A stretch of DNA of 64,000 bases from positions 5,835,501-5,899,500 of the forward strand of contig CM055871.1 of NCBI GenBank assembly GCA_029582165.1, in the 5' to 3' direction. Both the position numbers and the translations under genes were made by a program. Every line of letters starts with the position of its first letter. Within the stretch, counting starts at the first letter, position 1. Origin of the DNA: Portulaca oleracea. Its lineage: Eukaryota > Streptophyta > Magnoliopsida > Caryophyllales > Portulacaceae. The notes under the pieces are model-generated. The model was not told where the DNA came from. It did not search any database and worked only from the letters and a program-made list of their open reading frames with translations. Positions 22,301-32,100 of the stretch are shown here, piece after piece.

Positions 22301-25300
22301 AACTTAAATATTATTTAGCGTATTTGTCTTCCCGGTCTGTCATGTAAGATTATTACCAAGTTCGCCATCACCGAAATTGTCTCAGGTGCATTATGGTCCA
22401 ATACCCCTTAAAGTTTAGTGCATTATTATTGTTCAAGGTCAAAGTTTAGTGTATTATTGTCCAATACCTCAGAAGTTCAGTATATTAGCATTCAAAAAAC
22501 CTTTTTGAAATTCATAGTTGAAGCTAGCAGGCCTCAGCAAATATGTGGGTCAATCTGGGTGGGTTTAATCAGTTAAAGTATGGGTGGAGTGATGTTTTGG
22601 GTTTCGGATTGGATCAAGTGCTTTTGGGTCCGGTCCAAATCGCACAGCCCACATTTCAGATTCATGAAGTGTGATTTTTGGTTTCGGTCCACTTCAGGAA
22701 AGTAAACATCTATTAAGCTTTTTATGCAAAAAAAAAAATAGAGCATTTATGAAAATGATAAATATCTTAACACAAGATGATCTTAACCCTCTTGCATTTT
22801 TTTTAAATCACTAATAAACTGAAATGTGAGTGTATTTAAATCATCCTAAAGGTACATTTCATTATTTTTAGAATTATTACAACTTATAATAAAGTGAAAT
22901 GTAAGTGTATTTAAATCATTCTAAAGGTCCAGATTTTCAATTTGTGAATCTACATTTGTAATATGGCTGTCAAAAAATTGTCCATTTTGTCCTATCCAAA
23001 AATTCAATTTAATTTGATCAGGAAAAAAAATCATATGTGGTTATAGATTTTTTGTCCGAGTTTTGGCAAAAACACCTACAAAATTTAGACATCAGGCATC
23101 AACTTTTCATCTAATGTTAGGATTCATTCCGGGTCACCCGGAATGAATAATTTGTGACGACTCTTATTTTTACTAACCTTTGTCACTTAACATTAACACC
23201 GGTACATTCGAGGGCTGTGTAATTACTTGAGTTAGGAAACTGAATTTTCTTATTGGATCAAGAAAATAATTTACATATGGAGAGGGGAAATGATTTTCCT
23301 CAAATATGATTTTCCCCATTTTCTGTCCACCAAACACCATAAATCATTTTACCCAAACTTACCAAAATTTATGCGTTTCCCAGAGCCTAAACCTGGTAAA
23401 CCAGTGCTGAACTGGGGTCGACGACACAAGATCGCGCTGGGCATAGCGAGAGGACTGTCCTACCTGCACAGCAGCCTTGGCACCCCCATGACACACGGCA
23501 ACCTGAAATCGAAAAATGTGGTGGTCGACGACTTCTTCGTGGCCAGGATCACTGAGATCGGGGTGGACAAGCTCGTGATCCCGGAGGGGTCGGACGAAAT
23601 GCTGTCCCAGCTGAAGGCGGACGGGTACAAGGCACCTGAGCTGCAGAGGATGAACAAGTGCACCCCCAGGACGGATGTCTATGCCTTTGGGATATTGTTG
23701 CTTGAGATTCTCATTGGGAAAAAGCCCGACAAACATTCCAGGTAAATATTATTCACAACATATTTCCTATTGTTAGTATTATATTATTCACAGTTGAGAT
23801 TCGAACTTGAGACCTCTTGTTCATCAATCTTACTCTAATATCATGTGTACGGTGTACCTATCTCAACTAAAAGTTTAAGGTTGTGATTAAAGCCCTGTAA
23901 TAGTTATATACTCTAACAAAAATGTCTTATCAAACCTCTTTTGCATCTTTTTTGTGGAGTATATTAGTTTTGGTTTTGATTTGTTAGTTTTATTTTCCTG
24001 ACAAGTTGTTTGGTGGGGGTAAGTTGGAGGGTGGAAATGAGAATATAATAATTGATAATAGAAATAAAATTTTCTTGTTTATTTCATGGAATAGAAAAAA
24101 GTTGGGGGAATGATATTGTGAATATAAGCTATCAATTCTCACTAATCTATCACCATGGACTCATAAAATGAGAATTCACTAATCACCCTGATATTATCCC
24201 ATCATTAAACTATTGCTTTAGTGATTATAATATACTTAGTCCAATAAATTACTGAAAGGTACCCTATGTTTTATAATATCTATTTTTAGGGGACCATATT
24301 ACTGAAAATGATTATTAGGTACGCTATGTTTCATAGTACCTACTTTCTGGTGACAAATTATATTTTAAATTTATTACAAGATCCCCAAGACTATCTAAAA
24401 CTGTAAAAATATCCCTACCTTGATAAAAGCTTGTCGATTTATATTTCCGCCTACATTAATATTTGTTTTACCTTGTTTTAAAGAATTAGCTTAGATATCT
24501 TTTTCATTGGTTTAATTAATTTTGCTAAGCATGGTGGACCTATAATTACAGAAAATATAATATTTAAAGTATAAGTTATTATATTGAGTTGGCAAAATTT
24601 TGTCCGACTCGGATTAACCGGATTGTCAGACCCGGAAAAAACCGGGTCTGGATATAAATTTTTTGTCTGAATCTTAATATTGACGGAATTGACCGGATAT
24701 TCGGACATAAAATTTCTCTTTCTTCTATTGTTCGAACCAGATTTTAGCTTCGTCCAAATTGTCCGACCCGGTTTGACCCGAAATAAAACTCGGGCCAGAC
24801 ATGAACTTCTCGTCCAATTTTCGACATTGACCGAATTTGTTCGACCCGAATTTACCCGAACCCGAATATTTGTCAACGCTTGTAGATTGTGATAATTAGT
24901 ACCATTAAAGTTATTATATTAAGAGTTTTCATTTGAACTGGTTTGCATAAAAACCTCAAATTCAGATTATTACAAGAAGGTCCCTACTTAAGACCCGTCT
25001 CTATAAATTTTGTAATAAGTTGCAGAGAAAAAATCACCTAAAAATAGTATCCAAAAAAAATTTGTTACCCAAAAATAGCTTACAAACAATAGAAGGTACT
25101 TGAAAATCACGTACAAAACATCCTATAATTTAGAGCGGACAAAATTTTGTCCGATTCAGATTATTTGAATTGTGCGACCCGGAAAGAACTGGGTCTAAAC
25201 ATAAATTTTTAATCTAAATTTTGATATTGACCAAATATTTAGATATAAAATTTCTCTTTTTTTATTGTCCGAACCCGATTTCGACCCGAATTAAGCTTCA

Positions 25301-25778
25301 TCCGAATTGTCCAACCCAATATGACCCAAATTAAAACAGGGTCCGGACATGAATTTCTCGTCCAAATTTTGATATTGACCGAATTTGTTCAACCCGAATA
25401 TACCCAGACCCGAACTTTTTTAACTTTGGATATGAACCATGCATCAATTAATAATGATTAATTCTTCTTTCCTTCCGTCAAAATTCAATCACCAGGAGCG
25501 GGGATTTCCTGGACTTGCCGTCCATGGTGAAGACAGCAGTTTTGGAGGAGACGACGATGGAAGTCTTCCATGTCGAAGTCTTGAAGGGGATCAGGAGTCC
25601 CATGGAAGATGGTCTTGTTCATGCCTTGAAGCTTGCAATGGGGTGCTGTGCCCCAGTGGCTAGTGCTAGGCCAACAATGGAGGAAGTTGTCAAGCAGTTG
25701 GAGGAGAATAGGCCCAGGAATAGGTCTGCTTTGTACAGCCCCACTGAGACCCCAAGTGGGACAGGTACTCCCTTTTGA
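19326..25778 (+). CDS. TMKL1: TMKL1-type LRR receptor pseudokinase (684 aa)
   Basis: Three exons join in frame: 19326-20739, 23384-23741 and 25496-25778. The signal peptide (1-23) is followed by an N-terminal LRR cap (CQWRG at 68-72), about six LRRs (110-275, e.g. LKVLDLGGNNFSGFFP), a transmembrane helix (about 310-333), an acidic juxtamembrane stretch and a kinase-like domain (about 380-665). The match to Arabidopsis TMKL1, recalled from memory, is close over the whole length, including the C-terminal ENRPRNRSALYSPTET. Catalytic residues are gone: the beta-3 Lys is replaced by Arg411 (IGLRLL), HRD reads HGN (509-511), DFG reads EIG (529-531) and the glycine loop is degenerate. It therefore probably signals by binding partners at the plasma membrane rather than by phosphotransfer. 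Intron 1 (2.6 kb) and intron 2 (1.75 kb) are full of MITEs. Exon 2 is much richer in GC than exon 1. Confidence 0.95.
21087..21492. mobile_element. hAT-type MITE, GGGCAATGGGCC family, in TMKL1 intron 1
   Basis: The left end TATGGATGGGCAATGGGCC is inverse to GGCCCCGCCCCATTGCTCACCCCTA on the right in its outer bases. It is flanked by an 8-bp duplication, CCTACGAC (21079-21086) and CCTATGAC (21493-21500), with one mismatch. It is a sister of 56118-56563. The 406-bp element is too small to encode transposase. Confidence 0.9.
21570..22120. mobile_element. Diverged MITE abutting the next element
   Basis: TATTGGTCGATGATACTGACAA-type phrases near 21618 recur in loose inverse near 22060-22110 (GGTATTATTATGGATCAACACC). 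Ends are approximate. It is similar to 4040-4330. Confidence 0.35.
22134..22501. mobile_element. Mutator-type MITE, 368 bp, in TMKL1 intron 1
   Basis: The inverted ends are about 130-140 bp (GGGTTTTTAGTTGCTAATA against the inverse of the right end), including ATAATGCACTAAACTTTGAC. A perfect 9-bp target-site duplication TTTTTGAAA lies at 22125-22133 and 22502-22510. Long inverted ends plus 9 bp identify the Mutator superfamily. Confidence 0.95.
22745..22935. repeat. 'GTGTATTTAAATCAT' repeat, copy 1
   Basis: GTGAGTGTATTTAAATCATCC and GTAAGTGTATTTAAATCATTC form an internal direct repeat at about 22827 and 22905. An inverse relative of the unit lies at 62830-62965. Class unknown. Confidence 0.6.
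23790..23910 (-). mobile_element. SINE-like fragment with tRNA B box, in TMKL1 intron 2
   Basis: Read on the - strand it contains GGTCTCAAGTTCGAATCTCA, a good polymerase III B box, and a degraded GATATTAGAG-type upstream part. It is related to the copies at 26515-26735 and 27121-27346. Confidence 0.5.
24588..24878 (+). mobile_element. 'CAAAATTTTGTCCGAC' element, copy 2
   Basis: It begins GTTGGCAAAATTTTGTCCG and ends CGAATATTTGTCAAC. It is the best-preserved copy and lies in TMKL1 intron 2. Confidence 0.8.
25134..25425 (+). mobile_element. 'CAAAATTTTGTCCGAC' element, copy 3
   Basis: It begins GCGGACAAAATTTTGTCCG and ends GAACTTTTTTAACTTT. It lies 70 bp before TMKL1 exon 3, in the same orientation as copy 2. 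Confidence 0.75.
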
Positions 25779-26100
25779 ATTTAGACCTGGCGCAACCGAC
25801 CCGAAACTCGAACTGAGAACCTGAATGAGACCTGGACTGATCTTGACCCGAACTCGAAGAAAAACAAAGCCCAAACCAATCAGAACCGTAACCCGAAAAG
25901 TGACACGATCACTGGAATACCCCAAATCGAACGAAAACTCAATCTGAAATCACTTGACCCGAACCAACCCAATAGGCTCACTTGAAGTCATCTTGGACCC
26001 GAACTTCACCTGAATTTGAACCAAGCCTGAACCAAAATTCAGCCCATCCAAGCTCGAACCGGTTCATCCGTTTGCCAGGTAGCTTATGATACCTTTTTTT
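25779..26100. other. 3' flank of TMKL1 rich in ACCCGAA phrases
   Basis: GACCCGAACTCG, GACCCGAACCAACC and TGGACCCGAACTTC recur over about 280 bp just after the stop codon. They look like the debris of a transposon with GC-rich subterminal repeats. They may form part of the TMKL1 3' UTR. Confidence 0.4.
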
Positions 26101-26514
26101 TTTTAAAAAAAAAAAAACTTTGTAAGTTCATGAAGGTAGAAATGAGGCTGCCTTTATGGCTCTATCTAGATTTCACTTAGGTTTTGCAAAAGTGGGATTC
26201 ATACTGAAAACTGTTGTTTATTAATTAGGGAGGGTAAAACCTAATTGTTTGTACTTCTCTAGTAGCTGAAATCTCTTTGTTGATGCAAACTTATGTGATT
26301 GTTTGTAGTATGGGTTGATGTAACTGAATTATAGAAGGCCATTCAATTCGTTATCTGCTCTAGCAAGCTTACTATGTTTCATGTTGTTCGATCTCTGGCC
26401 TTTGTATGGAAACTTTCACACTTCACTAAAGGATGCATTAGCAACAATATATGTAATTGAATTATGGAAGGGTTTTGTAGAACCATTTCAATCAAAAGCG
26501 TAAGTTATGTTTGA

Positions 26515-26735
26515 GAGCTTGATGATGGTTTTATACTATAACACGTCTCCTCACACAAGTACCCTTTGGGCTTAAACAAAGCGTGCTAGATGTAAATGTC
26601 CTTTAACCTTGTGCAAATATACATGAAGGCTGATGAGATTTGACTCTGAGATCTTTTACCCAACTTAACTTTGACACAATGTATAATTATTTTAACCAAA
26701 AACTTAAGATGATATCTGAAAGCTCAATAATAGTT
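26515..26735 (-). mobile_element. SINE-like repeat, copy 2
   Basis: It shares with the next copy the ordered phrases TTTTATACTATAACACGTCTCCTCACACAAGTACC, TGCAAATATACATGA and GAGAT(T)TGACTCTGAGAT, the last a degraded B-box region when read on the - strand. Confidence 0.5.
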
Positions 26736-26774
26736 TCATTAGTTTGTGTTCTTATTAGAGTCCAACAGGTACTC

Positions 26775-26777
26775 TAT

Positions 26778-26820
<43 letters not shown>

Positions 26821-26822
26821 TA
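26775..26822. repeat. (TTTA)n microsatellite
   Basis: About twelve uninterrupted TTTA units. Confidence 0.95.
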
Positions 26823-27120
26823 CTTTGTGTTCTTATTAGTTCATGAGGGTTAGTACTTGTTTAGTTGCTGAAATCTCCTTGCTGATACCAATGTATGTGA
26901 TTGTAATATGGGATTGAAGTAATTGAATTATGGGAGCTCATTCATTATCTATTCTACGAAGCTTCCTATGTTTCAAGTCGATGGATCTTCTTGGTACCCA
27001 ATCACAAAAGGATCCATTTGTGGGACATCGCTGATCCTTTCTTTTCTATTAGGATTTTTGGATTTAAATAGTCTTAATTTTCATGGGATCATCCAACTAA
27101 CAACATAACTTGATAAACAG

Positions 27121-27346
27121 AGGTCCAATAATGATTTTATATTCTGACACATTCTCTCACGCAAATACCATTTCTTCTCGAGTCGTGTACATTGCAAAAG
27201 TCCCTCCACCTTATGCAAATATACATGACGATGCTGAGATTCGAACCTAAAACCTTACACTCAGTCTGACTTTGATATCACGTGAAACATCATCAACTAA
27301 AAATTTAAGCTAACAGCTAAAGGTTCAATAATAATTTTATACTTTA
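27121..27346 (-). mobile_element. SINE-like repeat, copy 3
   Basis: On the - strand it has TTTTAGGTTCGAATCTCA (polymerase III B box) and the phrase ATAAAATCATTATTGGACC at the far end. The latter also occurs at 28509-28530. It is the most complete copy. Confidence 0.55.
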
Positions 27347-28380
27347 AAAGGCTGATCATGATATGCCAAATAACCAGACCTTCCAATATACACAGTAGTA
27401 ATAGGAAACTTGGATGGTTGGATTTCAATAGACTACTATCATCTACCACTGAGTTCCGGCCATGATAACTGGCGGCAAAGTGAGATGGCCGTGGAAGTTG
27501 TTTGATTTCCTTTCAATAATGAGTTGATGTTGAAATTAGTTTCATTGTACTGAAATTCAATACCATAAAATTCGGAGGATTGTGTATATTGAAAATTTGG
27601 GTCGATTATTCAACATATTATCTATTTTGTGTGGCTAGACGATGCGTGTGGTTCTTTTTTTCCTTTCTTTTTTGTACTTAAAGAAACAATCTTATCCGTA
27701 GAATCATGGGGCGATGAAGAAACCTGCATTCATGTCTACAGACGGCTTGTTGGTCCACAGTGTGCGATCCATTAATGATCTCATAATTCATGGGGTTCAT
27801 CTGCATGTTAATCCATGATAGCATGTTTTCTGAGATATCAGATTGGGAAAGACAAAGAAATCTCTTGGGGTTTGGATAGACTTGTTGATTCGGGCGGGTG
27901 GGTCGGTTTTGAGTAGGGTTTGTACTGATCCGTTTCGGGTTTGGTTATGTGTAGGTTCGGAAATTTCGGATCTAACCATAAACTTTCGGGCAGGTTCGGT
28001 TGATTTTTAGATCGGATTAAATTCTGTCAAATCTAGTTTTCGGCCAAGCTTCTTCTTCTTCTAAGGAACCCACCCGGCTTCGGTATCTTGCTTCTTGAGC
28101 TGAAGTGACAGCTCTAGATTTGGTAGATGAAAATACGATTCGGATTTGGATTTGGATTTGGACTTGGATTTGGATTTGGACTGTTTTTGTCAGTTTTGTG
28201 GGCCTCTGTTAACTGCATGTATTGCTGGTGAGAGTTTTCTCACATGCCTTCACCATAAAATGGACCCGATCTAGTCCTCCCTTCCACATGCTTGATTGAT
28301 TAAGCAACCATATGGAAGTGTCATAGCATGTGATCCAAATCTCCCACACCATTAATGTAGGCATTATTGGTGTTGTTAGC
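27347..28380. other. No gene; worn GC-rich phrases
   Basis: The 27890-28080 part has GGGCGGGTGGGTCGG and TTCGGGTTTGG phrases typical of hAT subterminal debris. 28138-28180 is a (GGATTT)n-like tract. No coding evidence. Confidence 0.45.
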
Positions 28381-28570
28381 ATATAAAATCACTGTTGAGC
28401 CTACAATCATCCGCTTACATTTTTTGCTCAAGATGGTTTCATATGGTATCAGAGTCAGACCTAAGTAAGAGATCTCAAGTATTTGTGTGAGGGGGCGCGT
28501 TAGAGTATAAAATCATTATTGGACGTACAAACATCAGCTTATGCTTTCGGTTGAGATGGTTCCAAACCGA
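28381..28570 (+). mobile_element. SINE-like repeat, copy 4, with internal duplication
   Basis: TGGTATCAGAGTCAGACC at about 28445 resembles a tRNA-derived start. The flanking 57-bp phrases beginning ATAAAATCACTGTTGAGCC (28383) and ATAAAATCATTATTGGACG (28507) are near copies of each other. Confidence 0.5.
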
Positions 28571-29147
28571 TGTTTGTTAGTAATCCCCATGAACACAAAC
28601 ACAAAGAATAGAAGGAAGAATAAGAAATGGCACAAGTAGTAATGTACATTCAAAATTCTTGCTTGAATGTATTGATAATAATGTTGAACAATCATGGTTA
28701 CAATTTCCAATTCCATCCCTCTTTACTAGGTACCTCTATTTCTATCCAAATACAGTACGTCGAGAGTGACCGAGTCATTCATTAGTCACTCATGAAATGG
28801 GAAGAATTAACTGATTTCGAAACCATGGAGAGGCTCAGAAGGGGGTGATCAAAGACAGTTTATGAGATGAACAACGCTTCCATTGTCGTCACCCCGAGGG
28901 ACTTTCAAAAAAGAAGCCCTTTTCAATAGGGGAGAGAGGTGGAGGTTGAGCAATCATACATTGTGGAAAGGCAACAGGGTAGACAGTAGTAGAAATATAC
29001 ACTATAATCTCATTCACTAAATACTCGATCGATATGAGGGGGTGAAACCAAAGGAGAAAGGGTGAAATGAAATGGGTACCTTTTGTTGTTTTTGGTTTGT
29101 TGTGTTTTAGAATGTATAGTTGATTGATTTTTGAGGTGAAATAGAGG

Positions 29148-32100
29148 CTAGCAGCGCTGACCACGGCGACAGCCAAGTACACCAGCGCTGGCAGTTAAGG
29201 ACCCGACGAGGGTGGATGGCTTGGCTGCTAAACTGGATGCACGGGCGTAGCTGGCAGCAGCCCCGGCTCCTGATGGGGTGAAGAACGCCCCGTTTAGTAG
29301 CAGATCGCCTTCCGATCTCCAGTTCCAGTGCTTCCATTGATTCGCATTCGTTTCAACCCTCTTTGTCACCTGTGAAATCCATAGCCATTGTGATTGTGAG
29401 TGACAAGTCTTTGTGTTTTTGTTACACCAGCCTTATTTCTTGGGTGAATTAGTATGATCATTAGAGGGTGTTATTTTGTACGGATTTTTGCCCATAATGT
29501 TGAACTTTTACTCATTAGAAAACTTGTTTGAACTCTAGTTTTGGATAAGTAAGGTGACTATTTGGTGGGCCACATTCACATGTGCGCAAAATCATCGTTC
29601 GCCTCAGTTATCCAATGAATCAAAGTTCTAGAAAATTGTCTGTAAAAAATAACACCATCTAATGGTAATATTATTTATGTGCAAGAAAAATGGTTGGTAT
29701 ATTTTTGTCCAATAACCTAAAGATTGGATTATGTATGTCCAATTGTCATTTTTTTTTGTAACTATTAAATGAGTGTGAAATGGGTTTTTCTTGGTTTGAT
29801 TTACCTCTTTAGCAAAAGGGTTGACAGGGGCAAGGTATCTGTTTCCTTGGCTGTTAATGGTTGGGTCTGCACTGCCTCCAATTGCATACATTTCCCAGTG
29901 GGTGTAGTCATTGTTCACTACATGGAAGTAACCATGTCTACATCTGCATTTTCAGTTGATTTGATTCAAGTTACTGAACTGGATGTAAATAAAAACACCC
30001 ATCATAATAAATGCAAACAGTCTTGATCAAAGTACCTAGGCATCCTCTGAATAAGACCCTCTCCAAAGTGATTGTAGGCAATGGTTACTTGCATTATCTT
30101 ATCCCTTGTGTATGAATCACTGTGGCCTAGCAGCATCACCTGTTTTCCAAGAACAGAGATGAAAAATCCCATTATTAGAAGAATACAGATAGTGAGATAG
30201 AAAAGTTAGTAGTCTTATCCAAGATAAGCCTCTCCACAAACAGTGATGTTAGTAGAGGTAAAGCTAGTCCTAGTAATTCGGCCGGTTTGGGTTGGGTCAG
30301 TCCAGGTTAACCAGGTTCAGGTTTGGGTCGGGCCATTTTCGAGTTGGGTTGATTTCGGGTCGTTTTATTTGTTTGTCAGATAAGATTATCATTAAAAAAT
30401 GAACAATTTTAGCAAAATATATATTTGGGGTCTAGTCGGTTGGATCACATCGAGTTCTAGTCTGTATCTAGTTAATTAGTTTTGGAATTTTCGGGATGGG
30501 TTGGGTTTAGGTGGGCCATTCAAGTCGGGTAAGTTTTGGCTAGATTTAGGTAAAACTACCTACTTCTGGATCTCCCCAAATCTATATATCCCGCAAAATT
30601 AGGACCCACATTGGAAGTTGGTGTTAAATGTAGATAGAAAAATGAGCAATCTTATCCAAGACAAGCATAGGCATGTGTATATTCACCTCATTGTGGTGAG
30701 TAAAGTAGTTGTTAGAGATGGTGATTGCAGTGGAGCCAATGACAGCATCAATGAGCCCATCAGCGCAGTTCGAAAGAGAGTTGTGATCAATCCATATATG
30801 ACTGGCACCAAAGATGGAGATCCCATCTCCATCAGCCATTGTCCTCCACCCGTAATGCGAAGGGGAGCTTCTCACCATGGCATTCCCAGTGGGCTTGCAG
30901 TCATGGATGTGTATCCCATGGATGATCACATTTGTAATGTACTGAACAGTAATACAAGCTCCATTGGCAATGTGCACATTCACTCCTCTGCCATCAATTG
31001 TCTTGAAACTGTTCATGATAAGCTCCTGTTTCAGGGTGATCACCATGTCCCTCTTGAAAACTATCCAGAGTGGCTCCTCTTGGATGACAGCATGGCGGAT
31101 CGTCCCGGGTTTGGGGTTCACAGGGTCATCATCACCCGGGTCAGTCACCACATAGAACCGCCCGTCGCGACCACCAACCGCATTGCGACCGAACCCAATG
31201 GCACAGTCAGCCAGACGCTTTCGGTTCTTGTGCCAGTTTGGGTCACATCTCCAGCAGTCATCAATTGGGTTGCCTGTACCACATGAGAAGTAGCCTAGCT
31301 TCCTCCTTTCTGTGCTGTTACTAATGCTCCTGAACATGCCAAAAACAAAGCATAAGTTATTGGAGGTGTTTGACAGAGGGTTTTTGGCCTCAAAAAGCCC
31401 ATCCTTTTGAGACTATTAGCTTTTTGATGTTTGTAAATAGTTTTCATATTAGCTTTTGAAAAATCATTTGAGGCAACTTTCCAAATAGTTAATTTTACTG
31501 AATGTATTTTTGCAAATAACTGATTTAAACATTTAAGTCAAACAATCAATTAAAACCATAGTTACCAGAAATGTTACATCTATGTTCCTAGAACAAGCAT
31601 CTTGTTGTCAAACAGAGCCATATATGCTTTAATCAACAAGACCAATTGGAAGCTCTACTATTTTCCAAAGTGTTTGGAAGAGTGATACAATAACTAAGTA
31701 CCAAGAAAGTGTAATTAACAGTTACAACATCAGATTAAGGATTAGGAAGTGTCATGACATGTCATGTGGCAGCCATGTGCAAGAGTTTGGTCATTCTGAC
31801 TTGATGACATACATATGAAAAAGATAAACTGAATGGTGAGAGGGAAATTTATTGTTACATCCTTTTTGTGGGAGTTGGGGACATAAATGGCAGGACACTT
31901 GGGGGGGTGAGGGAGGGGAATAGTGTCATCACCCCAGTAATTAATTATTGGGGGAAAATAAATGATGTGGTGTGTCGGTGGGACTAATCACAAGTTAAAA
32001 CCCTAGTTCTATTTTCATTCTGCATGATTGCAAGCAGCTGATTGAGGAGGCTAGGGGCTCTTCTCATTTAATGCGGTCATAGTGGGTCACATTGAATTTT

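Larger units (their letters stand above)
26250..27346. repeat. Diverged direct duplication downstream of TMKL1
   Basis: The segment 26250-26735 (CTAGTAGCTGAAATCTC ... AATTGAATTAT ... SINE-like end) recurs in the same order at 26845-27346. The copies are separated by a (TTTA)n tract flanked by GTGTTCTTATTAG on both sides. The middle parts have diverged or been replaced. Confidence 0.6.

Noticed and set aside
23359..23736. 125-codon open frame on the - strand
   Set aside because: Antisense to the GC-rich TMKL1 exon 2, where stop codons are rare. No domain.
24478..24876. 132-codon open frame on the - strand
   Set aside because: It lies almost wholly in the 300-bp 'CAAAATTTTGTCCGAC' repeat.
28440..28460. 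TGGTATCAGAG as a retroelement primer site
   Set aside because: It lies within a SINE-like repeat with no LTR before it or gag after it. The match to tRNA is better explained by tRNA-derived SINE origin.
30618..31286. Long open frame of 222 codons on the + strand
   Set aside because: It is the antisense shadow of pectate lyase exon 3 and has no domain of its own.
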